Below, in pieces: positions 45,673-56,900 of a stretch of 64,000 nucleotides of DNA (its first letter is position 1; every line of letters starts with the position of its first letter). Location: assembly GCA_009733775.1 (NCBI GenBank), contig WOGZ01000018.1:181473-245472 (forward strand), in the 5' to 3' direction. Below the pieces are notes generated by a model. That model was not told the DNA's origin, ran no database searches, and saw only the letters and a list, made by a program, of their open reading frames with translations. The position numbers and the translations under genes are program-made. The DNA is from Alectoria sarmentosa. Taxonomy: Eukaryota > Ascomycota > Lecanoromycetes > Lecanorales > Parmeliaceae.

Positions 45673-46126
45673 CTTGAGTGCGCGGTGCCGTCACCCACGG
45701 CAGCGTCACCCACTCCAACCGCCAAGGAATGCCCTCGTTATCCCTCCCCATCGAGCTATAGTACCTCCCGGAGCAGAACCTGCAACGTCTCATGGAGGAC
45801 AAGGTCTGCATGAGAATCCGAAGAGGGTAGCGATAGTACCCCGCAAACTTCCAATCCGGGAGAATGCATAGGCAACAGTGGCACAAGTAGTGGTCTGGTG
45901 CGAAGAGGTAGTCGTGGTCGCGGTCAGCCATCAACAGCTGGGTGTGGGTCCAGTTGAACTGATGAGCTGGGGCAATCATTATGCGGAAGGTGGGGTGAGT
46001 CCGCCGGAGGAGCATCAGAGCAAGTGGAGAGCCAGCCGCGAGGTGCCCTATGACTTGGGCTCGGATGGCGACAGGTAGGGTGAGCAGCGGAGACGCGGGA
46101 GGCGCGGCTGCGAGGTCGGGATTCAT
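45479..46126 (-). CDS. F-box-like/CxxC family protein, copy F, with Ser-Gln repeat tail
   Basis: 215 aa from ATG 46126. The family part reads LLTLPVAIRAQVIGHLAAGS, LMLLRRTHPTFRIMIAP, QLLMADRDHDYLFAPDHYLC, HCCLC and RRCRFCSGRYY, so both cysteine pairs are present. After residue about 145 the protein continues into about twenty SQ(S/T/A) triplets and ends SQEHSQ. The tail is created by the 9-bp minisatellite, which keeps the frame at any copy number. The frame is also open upstream into copy G without a stop. The tail could be a passive expansion or a cluster of SQ phosphorylation sites. Confidence 0.7.
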   Translation of the reverse strand: MNPDLAAAPPASPLLTLPVAIRAQVIGHLAAGSPLALMLLRRTHPTFRIMIAPAHQFNWTHTQLLMADRDHDYLFAPDHYLCHCCLCILPDWKFAGYYRYPLRILMQTLSSMRRCRFCSGRYYSSMGRDNEGIPWRLEWVTLPWVTAPRTQASQTSQASQSSQSSQSSQTSQTSQASQSSQTSQASQSSQASQSSQTSQSSQTSQASQTSQEHSQ

Positions 46127-46507
46127 CCTGTTGGTCTGAGGACGAACGCCGAGGGTTGAAATCGCGTGTGCAGAATCTGCAGCGATGATGCAATTCTGCT
46201 TCGTATATATACCGGCGTGCGAAGCGCTGCGTAGATATCTCTCCAAGGAGCAGGAGCACGGGTAGGGTGAGTAGAGGAAGAGATGGAGACGCTCGCGCTC
46301 AGTAGTCCAAAGCTGGCACTTCTTGGTCTGTCGACTTGAGGAATAGCGATGAGGTAACGACGGACGGAGTACAGGGTGGGTGCGGCGTAGAAAGAGAAGA
46401 GAGAAGTCGTGTGGTTCGTCGAGGTAAGCGAAGATCCGTTTTCTGAGCGGAAGAGGCAGAGCGAGGAGCGGTGGCAGCTTCTATTGAAGAAGCGGAGGTT
46501 GCTCCAT
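46127..46507 (-). pseudogene. F-box-like/CxxC family, copy G (in-frame TAG)
   Basis: An ATG at 46507 gives MEQPPLLQ, then TAG (46483-46481), then in the same frame KLPPLLALPLPLRKRIFAYL, LLFLRRTHPVLRPSLP, QLWTTERERLHLF and PCSCS. After the TAG the frame stays open into copy F. So G is either a pseudogene with one nonsense change (CAG to TAG fits a C-to-T change at CpA) or the first half of a double-module protein. The second CxxC pair was not found. Confidence 0.65.
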
Positions 46508-46510
46508 CAT

Positions 46511-47774
46511 GCTTTATGGCCTCTGCGGCAGATCGATTGAGGGGTGGAATTATGTGGCGGAAGGAATTTTCCGTGCATCGTAAGAGCGTTGAAGATAAGC
46601 CATGGTCCTAGGCCGTAAGATAGGCAAAGTCTCCCAATTTGAGCTTGTTAGGAAGTTCAATGAGCGGTGAAGGCTTTAGGGCCGTTGAAAACTGCGAATT
46701 CATCTGATTAGCCTCGTCTTAGACTGCAAATGGTAGTGCGTGAAATTGGCAGGTGAGGCCGTAAAGGGTGAGTTGCAGAGGGAAGGTCTGCAAGAAGGAA
46801 ATCCTAGAAACAGAGAACAAATGTCTGCTAGAGACCTCATGATGAGGTTGCGTCGAACACGGACCTATCTAATTCCGGAGCGTGGTGGCGACCAGTCGGC
46901 GACACTCGGTCACTCCGGGATGGCATCTAATGATACCCTACGATCTATGCGACGGCGGTTAGAATTATTCTGTTCACATGTATTTCAGGTACGTACAGTC
47001 ATGGCGCTCGATTATTCTGGTTGTTATCCCCAAGGGTTTGACGTTTGAGGATCGAGCACTCATACCTATAACTCGCGCGGCATATCGTACTTAATCGTTT
47101 AGTCGGGATACATGCTAAGACTGTTCCTCCAGCTGAACGGGGAGCTGGCGAGTTTTAAGGAGAGTTTGCAGTCTTGGGCTGCGACTTTGTTTGTTTTTGC
47201 GCCAACTTCCTCTATCATACGTTGAAACGCGGTCATGTTCGAGAGAGTTTGCTTCAAGTGTTGGACGCTGAACAACAAGATAACTCTTCGTTCGCGCTTT
47301 TCCTACCAATATATCAGGTACACGTACCGCTCCAGCTGCGACTTTTGTTTGTCGCCTCGCATGGTACCTGCCAGGTAGGAACGGAGGGTCGATCACGAGC
47401 GAGCATTAGCGCTCTTCACGACACTAACGATGCAGTGGACTTTCCCTCGCATAGCACTTCTCAAGTCGGAACAAAGACTCGACCACGAGGAAGCATTAGC
47501 GCTCTTTACGATAACGACATTGCTGTGGACTTTCCTTCGCAAGGCCCTTCCCCAGTCAGAGTGGAAGAATCGATTCCGAGCAAGTACATCACGACAACAA
47601 CGATGCAGTGATATGAAGCTGGATTTAGTATCATACGACCACGGGGGCAGACGAAGATAAGAGTTTGTCAATTGGCAACCAAATGGTCTGTGAGGGGAAA
47701 ACAGCAAGCCGTCTCTACATCACGCACGCAGCTACCCCTCCATCCACCTGGCGAAGTCCGAGACGAAGTGCCAG
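46511..47774. other. Stretch without a supportable gene
   Basis: It contains a duplicated 90-bp segment (separate entry) and otherwise only short frames. Nothing here resembles the neighbouring family. Confidence 0.45.
47372..47551. repeat. Two diverged copies of a 90-bp unit
   Basis: In one + strand frame (47174-47611) the units read QVGTEGRSRASISALHDTND... and QVGTKTRPRGSISALYDNDI..., 30 residues each, both continuing AVDFPS. Differences are scattered. The frame may be a relic of a repeat protein; no family is recognised. Confidence 0.6.
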
Positions 47775-48089
47775 TCACAGGAGCATGCTCGTCTCATGCC
47801 TCTTGCTTATCTTCGCTCGACATCCTTCCTGCTTGACGAACCAATCATCGTAGAATGTCCACTCAGCGTCCTGCGCCGCCATCTCGATGTCGAAGCGCAG
47901 CACCAGCTCCGGAGCGAGCTTCTTCGTTTCCATGAGGGATGTCTTCTTGCTCAAGCAATCACGGGAGCTGCGGCCCACTGTTCTCGTCATCTCGTTGTGC
48001 GCAAATTCTGTGGTCATCAGCCAAAAGAAACCGGCTCTCTCTGTCGAAGGACCTTGATTGTACAAAATTGAACGCATGAAAACGGACAC
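47775..48089 (-). pseudogene. Cytochrome P450 C-terminal remnant
   Basis: The frame matches the last ~90 residues of a fungal P450. It has a heme-loop-like segment VGRSSRDCLSKKTSLMETKK, then LVLRFDIEM and DDWFVKQEGCRAKISKR. The heme cysteine is kept. The expected FGxGxRxCxG pattern has Phe changed to Val, and two glycines appear as Ser (Gly to Ser is a G-to-A change). No N-terminal P450 sequence, ExxR helix or start lies upstream on this strand, so this is a fragment. Confidence 0.7.
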
Positions 48090-48391
48090 TCTTACAGGTA
48101 AATGGGCGATGATTTAGGAAAGCTCTATGATAACTGCCGTCTTTTCTAAAGAGATCCTGAACTGTAGGACCTCATCAACTTCAGTCAAATTCTTCGCCCT
48201 CTATCCATGACTTTTGCTACACTCTCTTTCGGAAGGTACCATTGAATCTGGTAGGTCTGGTGGCCCGAGCTCGACAAATTAGGTGGGTGTTTGGCTAAGC
48301 AAGGCTGTTGCCCGCGCGACAATTGGCAGCGAAGAGGAAGGCGTGATGACCCTTCTGCCTCAGAATGGCAGGTAGATCATTCCCAAGTCGT

Positions 48392-49611
48392 TCACGGCTC
48401 CTCCTCCATGACCGCCGCCCCATTACACGTATCAAGGCAGTCTTGGGCAACAGCGCCATCCCGCCCACACCCATCCCCAGCTCCTACCTCTAATCCCATC
48501 ATTTGGCCCAACATCCCTGGACTCAGCGCCATCTCCCCTACTCTCTTCGTCACCATCTCCACCTCTTCCGTCTCAATCACGTTTCTCAAGATAGTCCCAC
48601 TGACCACAGTCTCCTGAAACCCAGGCTGGGATCGATCAAGTCTTACAAAGCGTCTCAGAATCTCTCTATTTTTCTTTGCATGACAGACAATGATGTGTTG
48701 GCTGTCTAGAAGTGCTTCGGTGACGGAGCGTTTCGCGATTTCGCCGATAGCTGCTGCTTCGGAACCTATGGGAATGTAGAGTCAGTTGATGGCTTGATGA
48801 AAGCGCTGTCATGTGGCTAATAGTGAAAAAACATACCAGCATCTTTCACAAGCCTCTGGTATTCATTGACCTCCTTCTCCTTGAGTTCAGCCATCGCATT
48901 CTCCGCCTTCGCCTTCTCCTCGCGTGACAACAGTTCTGTGTCTGGCGCCAGACGCCTCCAGGGTGCACACCCTTCAAACGTTTCCAGCCTTCCCGTATCA
49001 AACTCCACAGCTTTCCTCGCCGCATCACAGATCAGCATGATCTTACACCCTGCAAACGTAAATTCCTCCTCGTAGCCATCACTACCGACCAGGGTCACCT
49101 TCGTTTTGTACCGTCGGTATGGCTTATTCCGCCAATCAGAACGGTCCGGTCCGCATAGCACCACGAAATCTAACTCATATCCATCCTCTTCCGTGAATTC
49201 CACTAGGCAAAACATCATTTTATGCAGCTCATCCGTCGAATCCTCAAACACCCAGGCCCATCCTGGCAGCCTCTCATCGTTCTTCCAAAGTGCCACCCTT
49301 TCTTCCATACTGAACGAAATCGTTTTGCCTGAGCAGTTTGCGGTTGCCGGACGACTGCATTCCTCCACTGGTTTCACAATCGCGGCAATCATGTTGAGAT
49401 CTCTGCCTCCATGCTCGAAGCCATGTTTCAGCAGTGCCAAATGTCCGATATGCGGAGGGCTAAAAGCGCCTTTGTAGATGAGTATGCGGTTTGTTTGCCC
49501 TTTGAGCAGATTTGGTGTGTGGAGCTTCGCCTTGGGAAATGGATCGAGAGTGGAAAAATTGCCTGGGTATTTTGATCGGACGCGCTGTATGTATTCAGCC
49601 AACGATGCCAT
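48392..49611 (-). CDS. Nucleotidyltransferase-fold protein (cytidylyltransferase/NMNAT-like)
   Basis: Exons 49611-48837 and 48765-48392 encode 382 aa. Residues about 40-55 carry ILIYKGAFSPPHIGHLALL, the GxFxPPHxGH signature of the cytidylyltransferase-like nucleotidyltransferase fold. Near residue 300 VVSGTILRNVIE resembles the ISxTxxR motif of NMN adenylyltransferases. Between them are a CGPDRSDW segment and a Glu/Lys-rich helix (EEKAKAENAMAELKEKE). The frame is open 73 codons above the chosen ATG, but MASLAEYIQ is a better start and the upstream stretch is unlike protein. The 71-bp intron is required to reach the second motif. The substrate is unresolved: an adenylyl- or cytidylyltransferase role is inferred. 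Confidence 0.8.
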
Positions 49612-49927
49612 GCTTCGCGTTGTCAATAGTTGCGAAATGGTTGTCAAGCATGTGGTATCGATGTGGCAAAAATATTGCTTTGAAGTTTGAAAGTGTGTTG
49701 AGCCTGACCGTCGCAATCTTTCGTGATTGTTCGTAGATTGCCCTGAAACATTGCCGCGACTGCCTCTGATCTTTGCAATCCCCTCAAAGTTCCCCTGGGG
49801 CTCAGTCGGAGCGTAGGTTGCATCCAACAACGGTAGCGTTAAGTAGAAAGAGCTTCGAAACGGTCTCCCGCAACAAGGGCTTCAGTTACGAACTCCGCGA
49901 GGCTACTCTCTCCCCAATCCTGTAGCT
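49612..49927. other. Short spacer upstream of the nucleotidyltransferase gene
   Basis: No gene seen; presumed promoter of the nucleotidyltransferase gene. Confidence 0.4.
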
Positions 49928-50633
49928 TCAATTGCCATACTTCCGTCTGTGCAACAAGGTTATATCTTGCCCTCCAACTAGGCGCTCAACAATGCGAAGA
50001 ACACGTTCAATGTACAACATTTGGCCCACTACGTACCTTCTATCCTTCAATCCGCACTCCAAGCAGGAGAATTTACCGGCATCCTTACCGCCGTTACACC
50101 TAGTCTTATAGAAGCTTCGATTGCTGAACCTGTTGGGAAGTATTCCCCCAAGACAGTTGATACGGGCAAGGCGCTTTGGTAGAAAGAGCTTCGGCTGCTT
50201 GTTGTCGGGGACGAGCTGCTCAGCAGTGAGGACGTGGTCGCGCTCATATGCGTAAAGTACTTCGTGGCGGTGGTAGCGTTTTGCATTGATGGGGCGGAAG
50301 CGAGCGTGGGTACGTCGTAGGATAATGAGGGTCAGCTCAGGCCCTTCAAGGTACCGAAAAATTATGCCATTTGATCTCAAGAGGTAATGCGATCAGTGGA
50401 GGGTCGGTCTGCACCTGTTGAGGAAGATTTGTCTGCAGTTGAACGAGGTTGGTTTGTTGTTGCAGAGAATCTGTTTCGAGCTGAGGAAGATTGGTCTCCA
50501 AGGAAGATTTGATTGGCTGGGGAAGGCTAGACTGCTGAGCAATCCCCGGTTGTAGACGGAGTTGAGTCTGCTGAGCATGATCGGCTTGCGGACGCAGCTC
50601 ATCATGCGATGGAGACTAACGCAGCTGTTGCAT
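49928..50633 (-). pseudogene. F-box-like/CxxC family, copy H (Gln-rich N-terminus, stop and frameshift)
   Basis: ATG at 50633 gives MQQLR, then TAG (50618-50616). The same frame continues SPSHDELRPQADHAQQ, a Gln-rich stretch with TNLPQ repeats, and PPLIALPLEIKWH. At the T-run near 50370 the frame must shift to reach IFRYLEGPELTLIILRRTHA. It then continues through FLPKRLARINCLGG and FSCLECGLKD to a stop at 49928. Only one cysteine pair (CLEC) is complete. The TAG fits CAG to TAG. A protein could still start at MRSNGIIFRYLEG (50380), lacking the F-box-like start. Confidence 0.65.
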
Positions 50634-50844
50634 GCTTGAACGACACTGGACAGATGTTATGGCTCTTTCTTGCCATCATTTGATTGATTAAAGACGCTCA
50701 GAATGCAAGGGGCAACGGCAAAGGCACATTCGCAGGGCTCAAAGTACCACACCTCGGTGACGGGTAGCATTTGCTACTTCGAGCATGCCAACAGTGCAAC
50801 ACCAAACACTATAATCACAAGACTATACACCCCTTTCCCAGTTT

Positions 50845-53153
50845 TCATAATCTGGCCCTTGTCTCAATCTTTGTTTCCGCGCTCAGGTCTTTCGCTAAAC
50901 CCTTTGAGATCCAGTCACTTATAGCCATATTCGTGACCATTGGATTGACTCCACTTGCACTGGGAAACACGCTGGAGTCAGAGACATACAACCCTTCCAC
51001 ACCCCATACCCTACCCCTTGGATCCACAACGCCGGCTCGCGGGGTCACAGCCATCCTGCAGGTGCCCATTTGATGAGCAGAGGCCCATTTGCAATCCGAC
51101 AAAGCGAGACCTTTCTTCTGGACATCTGCGAGCCAGGACTGGAATTCAGGGTTGTTAATACCTTTGCCGTCGTCGGCGTTGGCATCGACCTCAGGTCGTG
51201 TGAATCTAGGCATGCCTGCTGTACCTAGAAAGATCTCTTTTGCTCCTTCTAGGTATAGAATTTTAGCAAGCGCTACTATACCTACCATAGCATGTTTTGC
51301 ATCCATCGCGGTAGGTGTATACGCGATCCGGCATCGTCCATCTGTTGGGTCGGGATAGACACGTCCAGGAACCTTTTCTCGCACGATAGGAAATTGACCT
51401 GTCATGTAGGGAAGCTTTGAAGCAAACATCTTGAGATCCAGACCGCCAGTCCATGGCTGGCTGGCCAATAACCAAGATGGTAGCATGGTGGTACATTCCA
51501 GCTTGACGCCATGGTGATTGCCATCTAGATTTTGGAACTCGTCTACTAAACTGGTGAGTATAGCACCTTCCCAAGGCTTGATAGGCTTTTGGTCAGGGAA
51601 CGTAGCATAGATCATGGCTGCTGGATGAAGGTAGAGGTTTCGTCCGATTTGCGGATTCTTGAGTCCGCTTCGAAGCAACAGCAGAGGGCTTTCGAGGCTT
51701 CCGGAGGATATAATAACACGCTTGGCTTTGATGATGACCTCGCGAGTGGTTCTATCAGGACCGTTGACGCCGCCGGAACTGTCCCTTGACTTCCAGGATC
51801 CTGTGACGCCGACTGCTGTTCTTTTGCCGTTAATGTGATCAAACAACACTTTTTCGACTTGGAGACCCTCAATGAACTGCGCACCAGCTATTTGAGCATC
51901 AGGAAGGAATGAGACAACAGGCCCTTGTTTCTCGGCAGCACCACAGCCAAGGGTACAGTAGCCGCAATGATGTTTGTTGCCTCCACTATTCTGCGGCACA
52001 GTTTTCTGACTATAGCCAAGCTTCCTTGCACCATCGGCCAGGATTTGGTTATTTTTATTGTGCTCCACGTGCTTTGTAGAGACACCCATTCGATGACACA
52101 CCCGATCCAACGAATCCTGAAACTCAGATGATGTGAAGAATGGAAGGCCTGCGTCTGCCCACTCTTTCCGAACAAATGCTTGGGTCTGCAGTGATGCTGA
52201 CCAATTGATTGTCCCACCTCCTCCCCAAGATTGGCCTGATAAAACGACTATACTGCTGTCGTCAGACGAGTCCACACCTCCATTGGCAAAGAGATGGATA
52301 GGCCCGTCCTTTTCTGACATTGGCAGATATTCGGGTCCCCAGTGGTATGCTTTCTCTAGCACCATGACACGGTGACCAGCTTCTGCAAGGTTTTTGGCGC
52401 ACACAGCGCCTCCGCATCCGCTTCCCACTATAATGACGTCCGTCTCGAGTATCTCAGGTCCAACACCGGGAGGCAACTGGAGGAAGTTGTAGTCGAAGCC
52501 TTTGCCAGGCTTGCCGTGAACAGGTGCTCGAGGGAAGCCAAGGATAGGGCCTACGGTAGGACTCGTCCTAGCCCATGCTGAAATCAGGAGACTCTCCAGG
52601 CCCATGGCGCTCTGTTTCAAAGGTGGTAGATAGGTCTTGGCCCAGCCCTGCAAGATTTGCTGTCGGACATTGACGGGCTGGAGATGATAGGAGGTTGTGT
52701 AGCCGGTAGCTAAGAGGCATCCTGCTCGCGTACTTGAGACCGTCAGAGAGCAAATTACTTTCATCTGCCACTTAGAGCTTACTCCAAAGTCGACAGTATG
52801 ACTCTAATTCCTTTCCTAGCATCCTCTCTGATGTAGTTTCCCAGTATCCTCCCCACAAGCTCCCTGAAGCCCGGCACCGAGCTTGCGTTCTCCCGAAGGA
52901 ATCGTTGTGTGAGACTGGGGTCTGTTTGAGCAGGTATGCGTTGGGCGATTGTCTCAAGCGTGGAGGTATATTCAGATGGTGCGATGCAGAGGCTGCTGTT
53001 CGACAGGGTTGAGGATACTTCAATGGATGGGATGACTGCATCTGCGATTGCCATCAAGGTGGTCCATTGCGATTCTGTGAGGACTTGACCATCTGGTGGG
53101 GGAGGTAGAGGAGTGTCGATAGGCGCGATGAGGTTTAGCTGTGTGCTTGTCAT
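50845..53153 (-). CDS. FAO1: Long-chain fatty alcohol oxidase (GMC oxidoreductase)
   Basis: Oxidises long-chain alcohols to aldehydes in omega-oxidation, usually membrane- or peroxisome-associated. Exons 53153-52783 and 52732-50845 encode 752 aa, the usual length. The FAD-binding motif is TDVIIVGSGCGGAVCAKNLA (residues about 230-250). A conserved cysteine-rich HHCGYCTLGC lies in the middle. The GMC C-terminus contains SAHQMGTCRM (active-site His) and VFPSASGVNPMVTNMAISDW. The N-terminal domain (TESQWTTLMAIADAVIPS, then RFLRENASSVPGFRELVGRI) is the one that precedes the flavin domain in fungal alcohol oxidases. The 50-bp intron lies in this N-terminal part. The frame extends upstream of the ATG only through a GTG. 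Confidence 0.95.
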
Positions 53154-53985
53154 TTTGTTGGATGCAAGTGCTGTACTTCCATCAGCAGATCGAATACTGT
53201 AGAATCTGTAGAATCGTGCGGGGAAAACTGGTACTAGTTCAGTTGTGATGATCGATCTTAGCAGCGCCACCAGCGCCTACACGTAAGATCCGGCGCTAAA
53301 GGATTGTGGCTTCCTTTCAAACCCTCTTCGGATCGCACTGTTGTACAGTCAAGCATGCGGAGTCTCCTCATCTTCCCTTTAGAACCTGTTGATCAGCGAG
53401 GCAGAGGAAGTTGTGCGTATACCACGACCGCTTCGCCACTGAATCGAGCTCTAAGGGACCCCCAGCCTTTTCCCAGCATGGATTTGAATTACAGGAGGCA
53501 TCCGAAGCTGCAGGCACGACTTTCCCACGGTGTTTGCTGGGTTGGGCCCAGAGAGTAATCTTTCTGAGGCGACGATCATAGCGTGGGTACGTTTTACTGC
53601 TCCATGTTACTTTGCAACAGTACGGCAATTTTGATATTTGAGTTTCTATGGGTCATTATCCATTGCCTCAACACTTGGCGACGTCTATATGCTCTTGTTT
53701 TTCCTTCTTGGTAATCAGCTGTAGTGCTCTGATTGACAAATGAATACGAAATATGTTGTACTGTCCATGCAATCCAGATTCACCCCTGCATGGCAGCTCG
53801 CCTAACTACTTCTGTCTTGGACCCAGACCCCACCACACCTGCATCAAGGCTGAGGCAGCAGTCATCGTCGCAGTCCCGTTCCCCTCATCTACCCAGATAC
53901 TCCACGTACTGATCATACTCGATAGACCCAGTTCGAAGTCTCTGTATTTTCATTGGCGGGGCCGCGTGATCTCAAACTTGACTCG
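53154..53985. promoter_or_regulatory. Shared upstream region of the alcohol oxidase and NLR-like genes
   Basis: The two genes diverge from here. I see no coding feature and no specific regulatory site that I can name. Confidence 0.4.
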
Positions 53986-56900
53986 ATGATGCCGAACTTT
54001 CGGAAGATTGTGGGGGGACACAAGGCGACAGACTCGAAGTTGCCGCAAAATGAGATTGCCGCAGCCTCGTCCTCCAAAACCAGTTTCTCCACAGGCCTGA
54101 GGAAATTATATGAAGATGACTCCCCAATTGCAGAGTAAGGCCTCGTCTTGACACCGTCCATGCTCTCATTCTTTACAGCTATAAAAACGTATGTTCTGAT
54201 ATCTTCCTGCTTTCCTATTACTTAGTATTATCTTCATCCACGGGCTCACAGGAGATCGCGAGAAGACGTGGACGGCAGACGGTGCTGCTGCTCCATGGCC
54301 AAAGGAACTGTTGCCCTCAAAACTTGAAAAAGCACGAGTTCTCACTTTTGGATACGATGCCTCGGTTGTCGACTTGAAGTCAATGGTCTCCAAAAACAGA
54401 ATCGGCAATCACTCTATGAATCTATTAGCTGCCGTAGCCACGTATCGCGAGAACGATGATACCAACAATCGTCCAATTATATTCGTTGCCCATAGCTTAG
54501 GAGGTCTCGTCTGCCAAGACGTGAGTCATTGCATTTTTGAATCTTAGCATTTTCATGTTTACGAAAGTTTTGCCAAGATTTTTTGTTGATGTTTATGTCA
54601 CATGTCTCAGTTTCCGAATAAGACCTATGAGATCTGCGTCGCACCTCGCGGTATCTTGTGTTTCTTGTCCAGTCAGCGGGCCATTTTGCACTTTCAATTG
54701 ATCTGGGTGTGTTGCTACGAGGATTTACAAAGTGAAACAATGACACCTATTACCAGGCCCTCTTAGCATCCAAAAATAGTGCCGAGCAACATCTCCAGAA
54801 TTTCCTTGAATGCACGCGGGCCATCCTCTTTCTAGGTACACCGCATGCAGGTTCTGGATTGGCCAGGTGGGCTGAAATGTTCGCCAAATACCTCGGTCTC
54901 ATCAAGCAGACAAATCCTCAAATATTAGAAATCTTGAAAAGCGACTCCGAGGTTCTTGCACGTATCAAGGAAGACTTTCACACGATGATAAGGGCCCGGG
55001 GTTTAAAGAGAGAGCGTCCAATGAATATCACATGCTGCTACGAAGAAATGCCTTTGCCAGGCATAGGCGAGGTTAGTCCTTGCTTACTTTGAGAGTTTCC
55101 TTCGGGAGCGAGATTTGTTGCATCATCTGTTCCTTTTATGGTCATTGCTCTAACACATCTGAGGCAACTATATGTTCAGATATTAACAGAATGAACAACA
55201 GGTTGTGCCAATGAATTCGGCAATTCTACCAGGATACATTCATATTGGAATCCATAGCAATCATATGGGTATGACAAAATTTGTGTCAGAAGATGACCCT
55301 GGCTTTGTTGCTGTTGTAGGAGAGCTTCGCAGATGGATGAAAGAGCTAAAGACGATTCCTGGTATTTGAATTTCTTCTTACAAACACACAACAGAAATGC
55401 CGCTCCATAGCTGACATAGATCAAAACACTTTTTTTCATATTCCAATCATATATATAAATGAATAATTGTGGAGAGTCAGCTTGTTTACGGGTGGAACGT
55501 CCAGCTGACGTCCTTTGAATCACAGGACAGGGGAAGGAGAAGCCTTTGTTCATGCTCCCGTTTGAGAGGGATTCTCAATTCGTTGGGCGTGAAGAAATTC
55601 TTGTCAAAATCGACGTGCTATCAAAGCAAGAAAAGCGGATGGCGTTGACGGGCATAGGTGGCGTCGGGTAAGTGAAAATAAGGGTTGAGTTACAAAGATG
55701 TGCTCAAAGTCCACCAGGAAATCTCAAATAGCCATCGAGCACTGTTACAGGTTCAGACACCAGAATCCGAACAGCCACGTATTCTGGGTGAACGGTAGCT
55801 CGGTCCAGAGGTTTGAGCAAGCATATGCGGAGATTTCCAGGCGGCTTAAGCTCCCTGGATGCGATGATCCCAAGGTCAACAAACTTGCATTAGTTTCTGA
55901 CTGGCTCAGTGACGAGACCCATGAGCCTTGGCTTTTGCTATTAGACAACACTGACGACGAAAGTGTCTTCTTCAATGCTCAAGACACAGATCCCTCCCAA
56001 CGTTTCAATACAACGCCATTGATCCGCTACGTCCCTCAAAGCCAAAATGGATCGGTCCTCGTTACTTCTAGGAATCGAAAGGCGGCATTCAGATTGACGG
56101 ACAATGCAGACACTATCATTGATGTACCACTAATGGACGAGGAAACTTCAAAGCTAGTCCTAAGCCGAAAGTTGTCTCAGGATCAATCAACTGATGGCGA
56201 GCTGCTGGAGCTAGTGAAAATGTTAGATTATCTCCCACTTGCGATTGCTCAAGCTGCTGCCTTTATCAGCATGCGGAAACCTAGAATGACAATTGCAAGA
56301 TACTCGGCATTTCTTCGAGAGAACGAGGATATTCTTTTGGAGGACATGGGAGACTTGCGCCGCGATCCAGACATGCCAAATTCCGTGATCAAGACTTGGC
56401 ACATATCTTTTAATCAAATTAAGAAGGACCACCCCCAATCAGCTGAGCTCTTCTCGCTCATGAGCGTTCTTGATCGCCAAGGTCTTCCGGACTATCTCTT
56501 CTCGAAGGGAGAAATGGATTTGGATTTCGAGAAAAACGTGGCTCGGCTTATTGAGTTCTCCTTGCTTAATCAGAGTATTGACGGCCATACTTTTGGGATG
56601 CATCGACTAGTGCAAATTGCAATGAAATGCTGGCTAGATCTGCATAATGAGACACAGAAATGGAAAGAAAGAGCTTTAGACTTACTTCACCGGTCCTACC
56701 CATTCTGTCATGGCCCTGAAGACTGGAAAAGATGTGAAATTTTGATGCCCCATGCAGAATCTGTATTGGGGTATGAGTATGATCAGAGTTCTCAATGTCT
56801 ACTGCAAGCCGATGTCAACTATAACGTAGCTTCGTATTACTATGATGCTGGAAACTATAGCCTAGCACGAGAAAGATTCCAACAGACGCTGGATGTTCGT

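Noticed and set aside
45362..45871. A + strand frame with about twenty Leu-Thr-Gly triplets, collagen-like in appearance
   Set aside because: It is the reverse reading of the 9-bp minisatellite; the minus-strand frame belongs to a recognisable family member.
49612..49830. N-terminal extension of the nucleotidyltransferase frame by 73 codons
   Set aside because: The extension is unlike protein of the family and a good ATG at 49611 begins the conserved part.
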